Numbered from the stretch's first letter, positions 1-12,025 are shown. The stretch is DNA of 15,848 bases from UBA4085 sp964556755 (GCA_964556755.1 CAZKXI010000043.1:1-15848); one strand, 5' to 3'. The notes: generated from the sequence alone by a model not told the origin. Program-made: numbers and translations.

Positions 1-275
1 ACCAGGGTCGTGTAGATGGGGACGGTGATGCCGCCCAGGCAGATGTTGGCGAAGTCGGTCATGACCCACTCGGGCCTGTTCTCGGACAGGATGACCAGCT
101 TGTCGCCGCGCCCGTGCCCCAGCTCGGCCAAGCCGAGGGCCAAGTGCTTGACGGCGTCGCCGAACTCCTGGGTCGAGATGGGCGTGTAGCGGCCGTCCTT
201 TTTGACCAGCATGAAATCGGGCTTGGGGTACTTCTCCAGGGTGTTGAGAAGCAGATTGGACAGAGTCGTAACCAT
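1..275 (-). CDS. Long-chain acyl-CoA synthetase (AMP-forming), N-terminal part only
   Basis: The protein activates long-chain fatty acids to acyl-CoA through an acyl-AMP intermediate, at the cytoplasm or inner membrane face. Only the first 91 codons are present; the gene runs off the left edge. The visible part has the N-terminal features of the FAA1-like (COG1022) branch: a start resembling VTTLSNLLLNTLEKYP, a YTPISTQEFGDAV stretch, then SENRPEWVMTDFA and GGITVPIYTTL, the well conserved start of the large domain. The ATP-binding and acyl-binding motifs lie outside the window, so chain-length preference cannot be judged. The ATG at 273-275 has a GGAGG ribosome site 5 nt upstream and a good promoter (309-337). 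The gene is transcribed in the same direction as gyrBA but is separated from gyrA by 180 bp holding its own promoter and a hairpin element, so it is probably a separate transcript. Family assignment is secure; the exact subfamily is inferred. Confidence 0.9.
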   Translation of the reverse strand, partial: MVTTLSNLLLNTLEKYPKPDFMLVKKDGRYTPISTQEFGDAVKHLALGLAELGHGRGDKLVILSENRPEWVMTDFANICLGGITVPIYTTL

Positions 276-308
276 GGGCGCCTCCAGGCGTGCTGTTAAG
301 TTGGGCCC

Positions 309-337
309 ATTCTATGGATTCGTGATGAGAGTGTCAA
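309..337 (-). promoter_or_regulatory. Sigma70-type promoter of the acyl-CoA synthetase gene
   Basis: On the minus strand a perfect TTGACA (332-337) is followed after a 17-bp spacer by TAGAAT (309-314), one mismatch from TATAAT. The predicted transcription start is near 302, giving a leader of about 27 nt with GGAGG just before the ATG at 275. The consensus match and ideal spacing make this one of the best promoters in the window. Confidence 0.65.
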
Positions 338-371
338 CGGGAATCGGCAGAAAGACATATCGCCATAAAGA

Positions 372-450
372 GGGGGACACCTTATATAACCCCCGAACCT
401 TTTGTTGACGGCGTCAACATTAAGATCGGGAGCTATGTAGGGTGTCCCCC
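372..450. repeat. 79-bp end-to-end imperfect palindrome (REP/MITE-like hairpin element)
   Basis: The ends are a perfect 10-bp inverted repeat, GGGGGACACC (372-381) and GGTGTCCCCC (441-450). The middle is a perfect palindrome, TGTTGACG-G-CGTCAACA (403-419). Both share the same centre, G411. Folding the whole stretch without gaps gives 39 position pairs, of which I count 31 Watson-Crick, 2 G-T and 6 mismatches. The element starts after the promoter of the acyl-CoA synthetase gene and ends 5 bp before the gyrA stop codon, so it lies just downstream of gyrA. Such dimensions fit REP/BIME-type or small MITE-type elements, often mobilised by a transposase encoded elsewhere. It may also act as a transcription barrier for gyrBA. 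No transposase gene or second copy is visible here, so the mobile origin is inference. Confidence 0.7.
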
Positions 451-455
451 AATTG

Positions 456-3005
<2,550 letters not shown>

Positions 3006-3033
3006 GGTTGCCGCCTATCGGGTGTTGCCGGGA

Positions 3034-5421
<2,388 letters not shown>

Positions 5422-5498
5422 GTGCACCTAACTCTTTTATTTCGTGCTACATATAGTCGGCCTGAGAGGGCCATTCCCGGCCCCGTTTCCAAGCTCGG

Positions 5499-5528
5499 AT
5501 TATACCTCCGGAGGCCCCCCTCTGTAAA
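5499..5528 (-). promoter_or_regulatory. Likely gyrBA promoter
   Basis: On the minus strand TTTACA (5523-5528) is followed after 18 bp by a perfect TATAAT (5499-5504). The predicted start is near 5492, leaving a leader of about 70 nt before gyrB. The spacer contains the 10-bp perfect palindrome CCTCCGGAGG (5505-5514), which could be a protein site or could affect melting. Gyrase promoters are often supercoiling-sensitive; nothing here proves that. Confidence 0.55.
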
Positions 5529-5543
5529 GGGAAATTGAGGCCG

Positions 5544-5563
5544 TTTTCCACAATATTTTGTGG
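5544..5563. promoter_or_regulatory. AT-rich inverted repeat with a DnaA-box-like half, in the gyrB/GTPase divergent region
   Basis: CCACAA-TATT-TTGTGG (5548-5563) is a perfect 6-bp inverted repeat. Its left side extends to TTTTCCACA (5544-5552), which agrees with the loose DnaA-box consensus TTWTNCACA. It lies just upstream of the gyrB -35 box, in an AT-rich patch within a very GC-rich divergent region of 245 bp. It may be an operator acting on gyrB. A single DnaA-box-like match is weak evidence for replication control. Confidence 0.35.
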
Positions 5564-5654
5564 CCGCACCGGGCCTCCGGCCCCAGGTTTGGGGGAAAGC
5601 CGGGCCCCCCGGCCGGAGCGCCTCCGCGAGGCCGCCGCGGCGGTCTTTTCATGG

Positions 5655-5660
5655 TATAAT
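5655..5660 (+). promoter_or_regulatory. -10 box placed for a leaderless transcript of the TGS GTPase gene
   Basis: A perfect TATAAT ends 6 nt before the ATG at 5667, so the usual start distance puts +1 at the A of the start codon. There is no recognisable -35 box 16-18 bp upstream and no purine-rich ribosome site. This is the TANNNT-N6-ATG arrangement known for leaderless genes in other bacteria. Confidence 0.6.
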
Positions 5661-5666
5661 CCGCGC

Positions 5667-6662
5667 ATGGCGGCCAACCTGACCCCGCAATATTTGGAGG
5701 CCCACAAGAAGCTCCGCACGGCCGTCACCCCGGCCGAGAAGATCGAGATCTACGAGGAGCTGCTGCGCCTGATCCCCAAGCACAAGGCGACCGAGAAGAT
5801 GGTCGCCCAGCACCGCTCCATGATCGCCAAGCTCAAGGAAGAGATGCTGAAGCCCTCCGCCTCCGGCAAGACGGGCGTCTCCTACCTCATCCCCAAGCAA
5901 GGCGCCGGTCAGGTCATCCTGGTCGGCCCGCCCAACTCCGGCAAGTCGTCCCTGATCAAGGCTCTGACCGGGGCCGAGCCCGAGATCGGCGACTACGCCT
6001 TCACGACCCGTACGCCGGCGCCCTATATGATGAAGTTCGAGAACATCAAGATCCAGCTCGTCGACCTCCCGCCCATCACGGCCGAGTTCCTGGAGAGCTG
6101 GCAGATCGAGCTGATCAAAGTGGCCGACGCGGCCCTGGTCGTGGCCGACGCCTCGGCGCCCGAGACGCCGGCTCTTCTCGAGACGCTCTTCTCGCGCCTC
6201 AAGGACAAGCGGGTCGAATTCGTCTCCGAGTCGTTCGTCCCTCCGGCCGAGGAAGCCGGGAGGGTCTTCCGCAAGCGGTCCCTCATGATCGCGGCCAAGA
6301 CCGACGCCGATCCCGGCGGCGAGAGCCTGGAAGCCTTGAAGTTCTTCTTCGAGGCCCAGCTGCCGGTCGTCCCCCTCTCGGCCGAGACCGGAGAAGGGCT
6401 GGAGCCCCTCCGCCGCCGCGTCTTCGACCTGCTCCAGGTGATCCGGGTCTACAGCAAGCCGCCCGGCAAGAAGGTCGATCTCAACGATCCCCACGTCCTG
6501 AAGCGCGGCGCCAGCGTGGTCGACATCGCCCGCTCGGTCCACAAGGACTTCGCCGAGAAGCTGGCCTACGCCAAGCTCTGGCGCGAGGGAGCCTTCAGCG
6601 GCCAGATGATCACCCGCGACCAGGTCCTGCAGGACCAGGACGTGGTGGAGCTTCACATCTAA
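5667..6662 (+). CDS. DRG/Obg-like GTPase with C-terminal TGS domain
   Basis: This predicted cytosolic GTP-binding protein of 331 residues belongs to the Obg/DRG superfamily, whose members act on ribosomes or translation. The N-terminal helical region (about 1-70) includes IPKHKATEKMVAQHRSMIAKLK, which resembles the start of DRG proteins. The P-loop is GPPNSGKSS with Lys93 and Ser94. The switch I Thr lies in FTTRTPAPYM. G3 is DLPP (133-136), where DxPG is expected. G4 is AKTD (210-213), where NKxD is expected. G5 resembles PLSAETGEG. The TGS domain covers about 259-331. The frame stays open to 5535, but the ATG at 5667 is preferred because a perfect -10 box lies 6 nt upstream and the protein start is family-like. 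The two altered motifs may change nucleotide affinity or specificity. The gene is divergent from gyrB and convergent with the M28 gene. The molecular role is unknown. Confidence 0.85.
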   Translation: MAANLTPQYLEAHKKLRTAVTPAEKIEIYEELLRLIPKHKATEKMVAQHRSMIAKLKEEMLKPSASGKTGVSYLIPKQGAGQVILVGPPNSGKSSLIKALTGAEPEIGDYAFTTRTPAPYMMKFENIKIQLVDLPPITAEFLESWQIELIKVADAALVVADASAPETPALLETLFSRLKDKRVEFVSESFVPPAEEAGRVFRKRSLMIAAKTDADPGGESLEALKFFFEAQLPVVPLSAETGEGLEPLRRRVFDLLQVIRVYSKPPGKKVDLNDPHVLKRGASVVDIARSVHKDFAEKLAYAKLWREGAFSGQMITRDQVLQDQDVVELHI

Positions 6663-6673
6663 GGCGTCTTTCT

Positions 6674-6708
6674 CCTCCCCGGAAGGAGGGCTCCCCCGCC
6701 CGACGGGG
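6674..6708. terminator. Weak paired hairpins between convergent genes
   Basis: The 51-bp gap between the two convergent stop codons contains CCTCC/GGAGG (6674-6678 with 6685-6689) and CCCCG/CGGGG (6694-6698 with 6704-6708). Neither is followed by a proper T run, so a bidirectional terminator role is only suggested by position. Confidence 0.25.
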
Positions 6709-6713
6709 CCGGC

Positions 6714-8258
6714 TTACTTCGCCCGGAAATCCAAGGCCGGCTCGTCGGCCATGTCCATGACGGCCATGAAGAAGAGCTGGGCCATGTCCTCCATGATCTC
6801 CGGCGTGACCAGGTCCAGGCTGTCCCTGGTGTTGTGGTAGGTCGGATACGGGACGGGCTTGCCGCCGTAGGCGCCGAAGGTCAAAGAGGGCACGCCGGCC
6901 CAGAAAAACCAGGCCGAGTCCTGCCGCGGCCGGCCGGGATAGGCGGCCCCGCCGCCCGTGACGATGCGGTGGATATAAGCCCTGTTGGCCTTCTCGATGA
7001 AGGACCAGAAGGCCGGATAAGTGGTCGCGCCCGAGGCCGCGATCCTGTCGCCGACGCCCGGCCCCTCCATGTTGATCAGGACCAGGGTCTTGTCCAGCGG
7101 ATAGAGCGGATGCTCGACGTAGTGCTTGGAGCCGGCCACCCCCTGCTCCTCCGAGCCGAAGAAATTGAAGACGACGGTCCGCTTCGGCTTGATCTCGCAC
7201 TTGGCCATGGCCTCGGCCACGCCCAGCCCGACCGCCACGGCCGTGGCGTTGTCGTTGGCCCCGGGCAGCAGCTCCCAGAGCCGGCCCAGGTGGTCCAGAT
7301 GCGCCCCGAACATGATGATCTCGTCCTTGAGGACGGGATCGGTCCCCGGGATGACGCCGATGACGTTGAATCCGACGCCGTCCGGATGGTGGACGGTCGA
7401 GTTCTTCAAGGCCATGACCTTGCCGGTGGCGAAGGAGCGGGGCTTGAGCTCCTTGCGGATGGCCTCCATGGTCTCCTTGTAGGTCCGGCCCGTGCCGGCG
7501 AAGACGTCGGCCACGACGGCGGCGCCGACGTGGTGGTAGACGAAGCCTTCGCGGTAGGAGTTGTTGGGATTGCCGATGGGACCGTAGTTGTAGATCATGC
7601 CCTTGGCGCCATGGGCCACGGCGTTCTCCAGCTTGTGCTGATGGAAGGAGTAAGGGCGCCATTTCTTGAAGGCTTCCGAGCCGTCGGCCCGCAGGGGCGC
7701 TTCGGGGTCCAGCAGCACGATCTTGCCCTTGACGTCCACGCCGGCGTAGTCGTCATACCCCAGCTCGGGGGCGGTGATGCCGTAGCCGACGAAGACGACT
7801 TCGGCCTTGACCTCGCCCGAGCCCGAAGTGCCTCCCGGGATGAACTCGAACTCGTACCGGTAGGTCTTCTGGATGACGCCGTCTCGGACCGGGACATCCA
7901 GCTTCAGGTAGCCGTCGCGGGAGACGATGGTGGTGGGATTGGGGAAGCTTTGGTAGTAGGTCCCGTTGTCCCCGCCAGGCTGGACGCCCCAGGACTTCAG
8001 CAGCGACACGGCCCACTCGGCGCAGGCCTTATATTCGGCCGTGCCGGTCAGGCGGCCGGCGTACTTCTCGGAAACCATCTCCTTGACGTAGTCGTAGAGG
8101 GTCTGGCTCTGGATGAGGTGCATGGCGTCCAGGAGCTTCTGCTCGTCGGTCTTGGGAGCAGGGGCTTGGGAGCCTCGTTGAGCCAAGGCCGACCCGGCGG
8201 ATAGGACGACGGCAAAGACCGATGCGGAGAGGACGAGGGCAAGACGGCTGCGGCGCAT
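6714..8258 (-). CDS. Secreted M28-family zinc metallopeptidase (aminopeptidase type)
   Basis: The family comprises co-catalytic di-zinc exopeptidases that mostly remove N-terminal residues from peptides outside the cytoplasm. The protein has 514 residues. A signal peptide (1-26) ends in SALA before Gln27. A PA-type inserted domain surrounds ELGYDDYAGVDVKGK (Tyr168). The catalytic domain shows His320 in GAHLDH, Asp336 in ANDNAT, Glu370 and Glu371 in GSEEQG, Glu398 in NMEGPG, and His475 in YHNTRDS. Glu398 stands where most members have a zinc-binding Asp; the other ligands are normal. The start at 8258 is chosen because GGAGG lies 5 nt upstream and a clear signal peptide begins there; the open frame extends 73 codons further upstream without support. 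The gene is divergent from the GH3-esterase gene. The second M28 gene in the window (12916-14406) is a paralog with the same architecture. Substrate is not predictable. Confidence 0.92.
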   Translation of the reverse strand: MRRSRLALVLSASVFAVVLSAGSALAQRGSQAPAPKTDEQKLLDAMHLIQSQTLYDYVKEMVSEKYAGRLTGTAEYKACAEWAVSLLKSWGVQPGGDNGTYYQSFPNPTTIVSRDGYLKLDVPVRDGVIQKTYRYEFEFIPGGTSGSGEVKAEVVFVGYGITAPELGYDDYAGVDVKGKIVLLDPEAPLRADGSEAFKKWRPYSFHQHKLENAVAHGAKGMIYNYGPIGNPNNSYREGFVYHHVGAAVVADVFAGTGRTYKETMEAIRKELKPRSFATGKVMALKNSTVHHPDGVGFNVIGVIPGTDPVLKDEIIMFGAHLDHLGRLWELLPGANDNATAVAVGLGVAEAMAKCEIKPKRTVVFNFFGSEEQGVAGSKHYVEHPLYPLDKTLVLINMEGPGVGDRIAASGATTYPAFWSFIEKANRAYIHRIVTGGGAAYPGRPRQDSAWFFWAGVPSLTFGAYGGKPVPYPTYHNTRDSLDLVTPEIMEDMAQLFFMAVMDMADEPALDFRAK

Positions 8259-8289
8259 GACGACCTCCAGAGATCGATTCGGAATCCTT

Positions 8290-8302
8290 CTTGTAATACA
8301 AG
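8290..8302. promoter_or_regulatory. 13-bp palindrome in the M28/GH3 divergent region
   Basis: CTTGTA-A-TACAAG is a perfect palindrome located 32 bp upstream of the M28 start codon. It overlaps the only -10-like sequence for that gene, TATTAC on the minus strand (8293-8298), with a poor TTGCGC at 15-bp spacing. It is an AT-rich island in a GC-rich intergenic region and could be a repressor site for the peptidase or for both divergent genes. Confidence 0.35.
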
Positions 8303-8334
8303 CCGCCCAGGCCGCGCAAGGGCTCCGCCGCGGC

Positions 8335-8363
8335 TTGGCGGGAGGCGGGACAAGGTCTATGAT
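8335..8363 (+). promoter_or_regulatory. Candidate promoter of the GH3-esterase gene
   Basis: TTGGCG (8335-8340), a 17-bp spacer and TATGAT (8358-8363) form a reasonable sigma70-type promoter. The predicted start is near 8370, about 50 nt before the coding sequence. Confidence 0.45.
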
Positions 8364-8419
8364 GGGAATCCTCCCCGACGCCCAAGCCGGCGCGGGCCGA
8401 CCCTTACTGGAGGCCGATG

Positions 8420-11400
8420 ATGAGAAAGAACGCCCTGGCCCTCGTCTTGATCGCCGTCTGCGCTCTCGGCTGGACATCGTGGGCCGCGGATGATCCGGCC
8501 CAGGAGACGCCCCGGCTCGGGAGGGCCCCGCTCAAGGACGTCATCGCGGCCATGACCCTGGAAGAGAAAGTCGGCCTCGTCGTCGGCTTCAACCAGATCC
8601 GCCGAACGCCCCCCGGCCCCGGAGCGGCGGCGGCGCCGGCCGGTCTTCCGGGTTCCGCGACTGCTTCAGCCGCGGCCAAGCCCGCCGCCCCAACGGCGGC
8701 GGCCGCGCCCAGCATGGTCCCCGGCGCCGCCGGGGCGACCACGGCCATCCCCCGGCTGGGTATCCCGCCGATGGTCCTGGCCGACGGACCGGCCGGCCTG
8801 CGCATCAGCCCCACCCGCGGCGGCGAGGCGGCGACCTATTACGCCACGGCCTTTCCCGTCGCGACCCTTCTGGCTTCCACCTGGGACGTCGATCTCGTCG
8901 CGGCGGTCGGCCGCGCCGTCGGCGAGGAGATGACATCCTACGGCGTGGACATCCTGCTGGCCCCGGCCCTCAATCTTCACCGCAATCCCCTCTGCGGCCG
9001 CAATTTCGAATATTATTCCGAGGATCCTCTGGTCACGGGAAGGATCGCCGCGGCCATGGTCGCCGGCGTCCAGTCGCGGGGCGTGGGGACCTCGATCAAG
9101 CACTTCGCCGCCAACAACGCCGAGACCAACCGCATGAGCCTGGATACCATCCTGAGCCCCCGCACGCTGCGCGAGATGTACCTGGAGGGCTTCCGGATCG
9201 CGGTCGAAGAGGCCAAGCCTTGGACGGTGATGACGTCCTACAACCTGATCAACGGCGTCTACGCCTCGGAGAGCCCCGAGCTCCTGGAATCGATCCTGCG
9301 GGCGGATTGGGGCTTCCGCGGCTTCGTCATGACCGACTGGGGCGGCGGCAAGGATCCCGTGGCCCAGATGAAGGCGGGCAACGACCTGCTCATGCCCGGC
9401 AGCCCGGTCCAGACCCGGGCCCTCGTCGAAGCGGTCCGGAGCGGCCGGCTCGAGGCCGGGATCCTCGACCGCAACGTCGAGCGCATCTTGAGCATCATCC
9501 AGCTCTCGCCCCGCTTCAAGGGACAGATCCCCTCCAACAAGCCCGATCTTGCGGCCCATGCCGCGGTGGCCCGCCGGGCCGCGGCCGACGGCATGGTCCT
9601 CCTCAGGAACGAGCGTCAAGCCCTGCCCTGGCCGGCCGCCGTCAAGACCGTGGCCGCCTTCGGCAACACATCCTACGAGATCATCACCGGAGGCACCGGC
9701 AGCGGCGACGTCAATGAAGCCTACAGCGTCTCGCTGGCCGAAGGGCTGGAGAAGGCCGGCTTGACCGTCCACGTCGGGCTCCGCTCGGTCTACGCGGCCT
9801 ATCTGAAAGCCGTCCGGGAGAGCCTTCCCCCGGCGCCGCGGACTTTCATGGCCGCGCCCCGCGTGATTCCCGAGATGGATCTCCCCGCCGGCCTGGTCGA
9901 TAACATGGCCGACCAGGCCGACGCGGCCGTGATCACCATCGGCCGCAACGCCGGCGAGGGCCGCGACCGGACCGATACGGAGGGCGATTTCCGCCTGACC
10001 CGGGCCGAGCGGGAGATGATCCGGCTGGTCACGGGGGCCTTCCGGGCCAAGGGTAAATCCTCGACCGTCATCCTCAACGTCGGCGGCGTCGTCGAGACGG
10101 CCTCCTGGCGCGACAAGCCCGACGCCATCCTGCTGGCCTGGCAGGGCGGGCAGGAGACGGGCCACGCCATCGCCGACATCCTGTCCGGGAAGATCAGTCC
10201 CTCCGGCAAGCTCGCCACGACATTCCCCATCCGCTACGAGGACGTGCCCTCGGCGGGCCTCTTCCCCGGCCGAGAGCTCCCCGCCGAGACGCCCGCTCCG
10301 GCGCCCGGCCCGGGCGGCGGGTTCCGCGGCGGGCGGCCGGCCGTCGTGACGTATGAGGACGGCCTCTATGTCGGCTATCGCTACTATGAATCCTTCGGCG
10401 TCCGTCCGGCCTATGAGTTCGGCTACGGCCTCTCGACGACGAGCTTCGAGTACTCCGGCTTGAAGCTGGACGGGGGGGCTTTCGCGGGCCGGCTGACCGC
10501 GACCGTCGACGTCAAGAACGCCGGCGGCCGGCCCGGACGGGAAGCGGTCCAGCTCTACGTCAAGGCCCCGTCCGGCAAGCTCGACAAGCCGGCTCTGGAG
10601 CTCAAGGGCTTCGCCAAGACGCGCCTCCTTCAGCCGGGCGAGGCCCAAACCCTGGCCTTCATCCTGGACGGCCGGAGCCTGGCTTCCTTCGACGCGGCCC
10701 GCTCGGCCTGGGTGGCCGAGCCGGGAGTTTACGAGGTCCGCATCGGCGCCTCCTCGCGCGACATCCGTCAAAGCGCCTCCTTCAAGCTGGAGGCCGAGCT
10801 CGTCGTCAAGACCGAGACCGCCTCCCTCCTGCCCAAGAAGGACATTCCCGAGTGGAAGCCCGCCCCGCCCATGAGCGGCCGCCGGGTCGGCCCGGCCCGG
10901 TCCGCCGTCGCCCCCTCACTGGAAATCCTGCCCGACCGGCGCGTCGCCTTCCGGCTCCCGGCCCCCGATGCCGCCGAGGTCCTCCTCAATGGCGACTGGG
11001 ACGGCGGCGCCGGCCTGCCGATGATCCGCGACGGCCAGGGCCTCTGGTCGCTGACCGTCGGCCCGCTCCCGCCCGAGCTGTGGGGCTACACCTACAGCGT
11101 GGACGGCGTACGGACCCTCGATCCGCGCAACTCGGCCGTCAAGCGCGACGGCGCCCGCTACGACAACATCCTGCTTGTCCCCGGACCGGAGTCGTCCCTC
11201 TACGAAGCGAAGGACATCCCGCACGGCACGATGGCGCTGGTCTGGTACCCGTCGCCGACCCTGAAGCTCAACCGTCGGATGGCGGTCTATACCCCGCCGG
11301 GCTACGAGCGCGGCAAGGCCCGCTACCCGGTGCTCTATCTCCTGCATGGCGCCGGCGGAGACGAGCAGGCCTGGGGGGATCTCGGCCGCGCCGCCGTGAT

Positions 11401-11971
11401 CCTGGACAATCTCATCGCCGCGGGCCGGGCCGTTCCGATGATCGTGGTCATGCCGAACGGGAATGCCGGCCAGTCCGTCAGCCAGGGCTCGGCCCTCGGC
11501 CCGGTCGCGACGCCGGCGGCCGCCCCCCCCGCCATGGGCGGGCCCGGCCGGCCGACTTTCCCCGACAGCCTGGTGGCGGACATCATCCCCTTCGTCGAAG
11601 GCCGCTATCGGGTCAAGGCGGCCCGTGACGCGCGGGCCATCGCCGGACTGTCGATGGGCGGCGGGCATACCGTGGCCACCACCAACGCCCACCCCGGCCT
11701 CTTCGGCTGGATCGGCGTCTTCAGCTCCGGGGCGCGAGGCGCCGATGCGGCCTTCGACAAGGCCCTGGCTGCGGTCAAGGCGGGAGGGGTCCGGCTGTAC
11801 TACGTCGGCTGCGGCGTCAAGGACGCGCTGGCCTACCAGGGCTCGCAGGTCCTGGCCGAGCGGCTGAAGAGGCTGGGCTTCGCCTATCTGTTCAAGGAGA
11901 CGCCGGGCGGACACACCTGGGCCAATTGGAGGATCTACCTGGCGGACCTGGCTCCGCGGCTGTTCCGCTGA
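8420..11971 (+). CDS. Secreted GH3 beta-glycosidase fused to a CE1/Fes-type esterase
   Basis: This is a bifunctional enzyme of 1183 residues. GH3 enzymes remove terminal beta-linked sugars; CE1-type esterases commonly cleave acyl groups such as ferulate or acetate from glycans. A signal peptide covers about 1-22. The GH3 barrel has ADGPAGLR, Lys227-His228 in KHFAANN, and nucleophile Asp306 in MTDWGG. The second GH3 domain has the likely acid/base Glu513 in AGEGRDRTD, and a fibronectin-III-like part starts near EFGYGLSTTSF. An Ala/Pro-rich insert (about 63-100) lies inside the GH3 barrel. An E-set/CBM48-like module (about 835-920) leads into an alpha/beta hydrolase with HGAGGDEQAW, Ser1078 in GLSMGG, Asp1135 and His1165 in GGHTW. 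GGAGG lies 6 nt before this ATG and only 3 nt before an ATG one codon upstream. Both active sites look intact. Sugar and acyl specificity cannot be read from the sequence. Confidence 0.9.
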   Translation: MRKNALALVLIAVCALGWTSWAADDPAQETPRLGRAPLKDVIAAMTLEEKVGLVVGFNQIRRTPPGPGAAAAPAGLPGSATASAAAKPAAPTAAAAPSMVPGAAGATTAIPRLGIPPMVLADGPAGLRISPTRGGEAATYYATAFPVATLLASTWDVDLVAAVGRAVGEEMTSYGVDILLAPALNLHRNPLCGRNFEYYSEDPLVTGRIAAAMVAGVQSRGVGTSIKHFAANNAETNRMSLDTILSPRTLREMYLEGFRIAVEEAKPWTVMTSYNLINGVYASESPELLESILRADWGFRGFVMTDWGGGKDPVAQMKAGNDLLMPGSPVQTRALVEAVRSGRLEAGILDRNVERILSIIQLSPRFKGQIPSNKPDLAAHAAVARRAAADGMVLLRNERQALPWPAAVKTVAAFGNTSYEIITGGTGSGDVNEAYSVSLAEGLEKAGLTVHVGLRSVYAAYLKAVRESLPPAPRTFMAAPRVIPEMDLPAGLVDNMADQADAAVITIGRNAGEGRDRTDTEGDFRLTRAEREMIRLVTGAFRAKGKSSTVILNVGGVVETASWRDKPDAILLAWQGGQETGHAIADILSGKISPSGKLATTFPIRYEDVPSAGLFPGRELPAETPAPAPGPGGGFRGGRPAVVTYEDGLYVGYRYYESFGVRPAYEFGYGLSTTSFEYSGLKLDGGAFAGRLTATVDVKNAGGRPGREAVQLYVKAPSGKLDKPALELKGFAKTRLLQPGEAQTLAFILDGRSLASFDAARSAWVAEPGVYEVRIGASSRDIRQSASFKLEAELVVKTETASLLPKKDIPEWKPAPPMSGRRVGPARSAVAPSLEILPDRRVAFRLPAPDAAEVLLNGDWDGGAGLPMIRDGQGLWSLTVGPLPPELWGYTYSVDGVRTLDPRNSAVKRDGARYDNILLVPGPESSLYEAKDIPHGTMALVWYPSPTLKLNRRMAVYTPPGYERGKARYPVLYLLHGAGGDEQAWGDLGRAAVILDNLIAAGRAVPMIVVMPNGNAGQSVSQGSALGPVATPAAAPPAMGGPGRPTFPDSLVADIIPFVEGRYRVKAARDARAIAGLSMGGGHTVATTNAHPGLFGWIGVFSSGARGADAAFDKALAAVKAGGVRLYYVGCGVKDALAYQGSQVLAERLKRLGFAYLFKETPGGHTWANWRIYLADLAPRLFR

Positions 11972-11976
11972 GCCGC

Positions 11977-11988
11977 GCCCCGCGGGGC
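11977..11988. terminator. GC palindrome after the GH3-esterase gene
   Basis: GCCCCGCGGGGC is a perfect 12-bp palindrome 5 bp after the stop codon. It lacks a T tract and its hairpin would have only a short loop, so terminator function is doubtful. The promoter for the next gene begins 8 bp later. Confidence 0.2.
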
Positions 11989-11995
11989 CTTCCGG

Positions 11996-12025
11996 TTGAC
12001 CGTTCCGGCGGGGGCGTGCTATCTT
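11996..12025 (+). promoter_or_regulatory. Promoter of the cyclophilin operon
   Basis: TTGACC (11996-12001), an 18-bp spacer and TATCTT (12020-12025) match sigma70-type boxes well. The expected start near 12032 leaves about 50 nt before the cyclophilin ATG. It shows that the downstream genes need not depend on the GH3-esterase transcript. Confidence 0.6.

Noticed and set aside
5632..5650. GC palindrome CCGCCGCGGCGG followed by TCTTTTC, resembling a plus-strand terminator
   Set aside because: There is no plus-strand gene upstream to terminate, and it lies where the GTPase promoter should be; more likely composition-driven.
5535..5666. 44-codon N-terminal extension of the TGS GTPase
   Set aside because: It spans the -10 box and a dense GC palindrome region, and the family-like helical start begins at 5667.
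8259..8477. 73-codon N-terminal extension of the first M28 peptidase
   Set aside because: It is Arg/Ser/Pro-rich, overlaps the divergent GH3 start and promoter, and the signal peptide with GGAGG at the correct distance begins at 8258.
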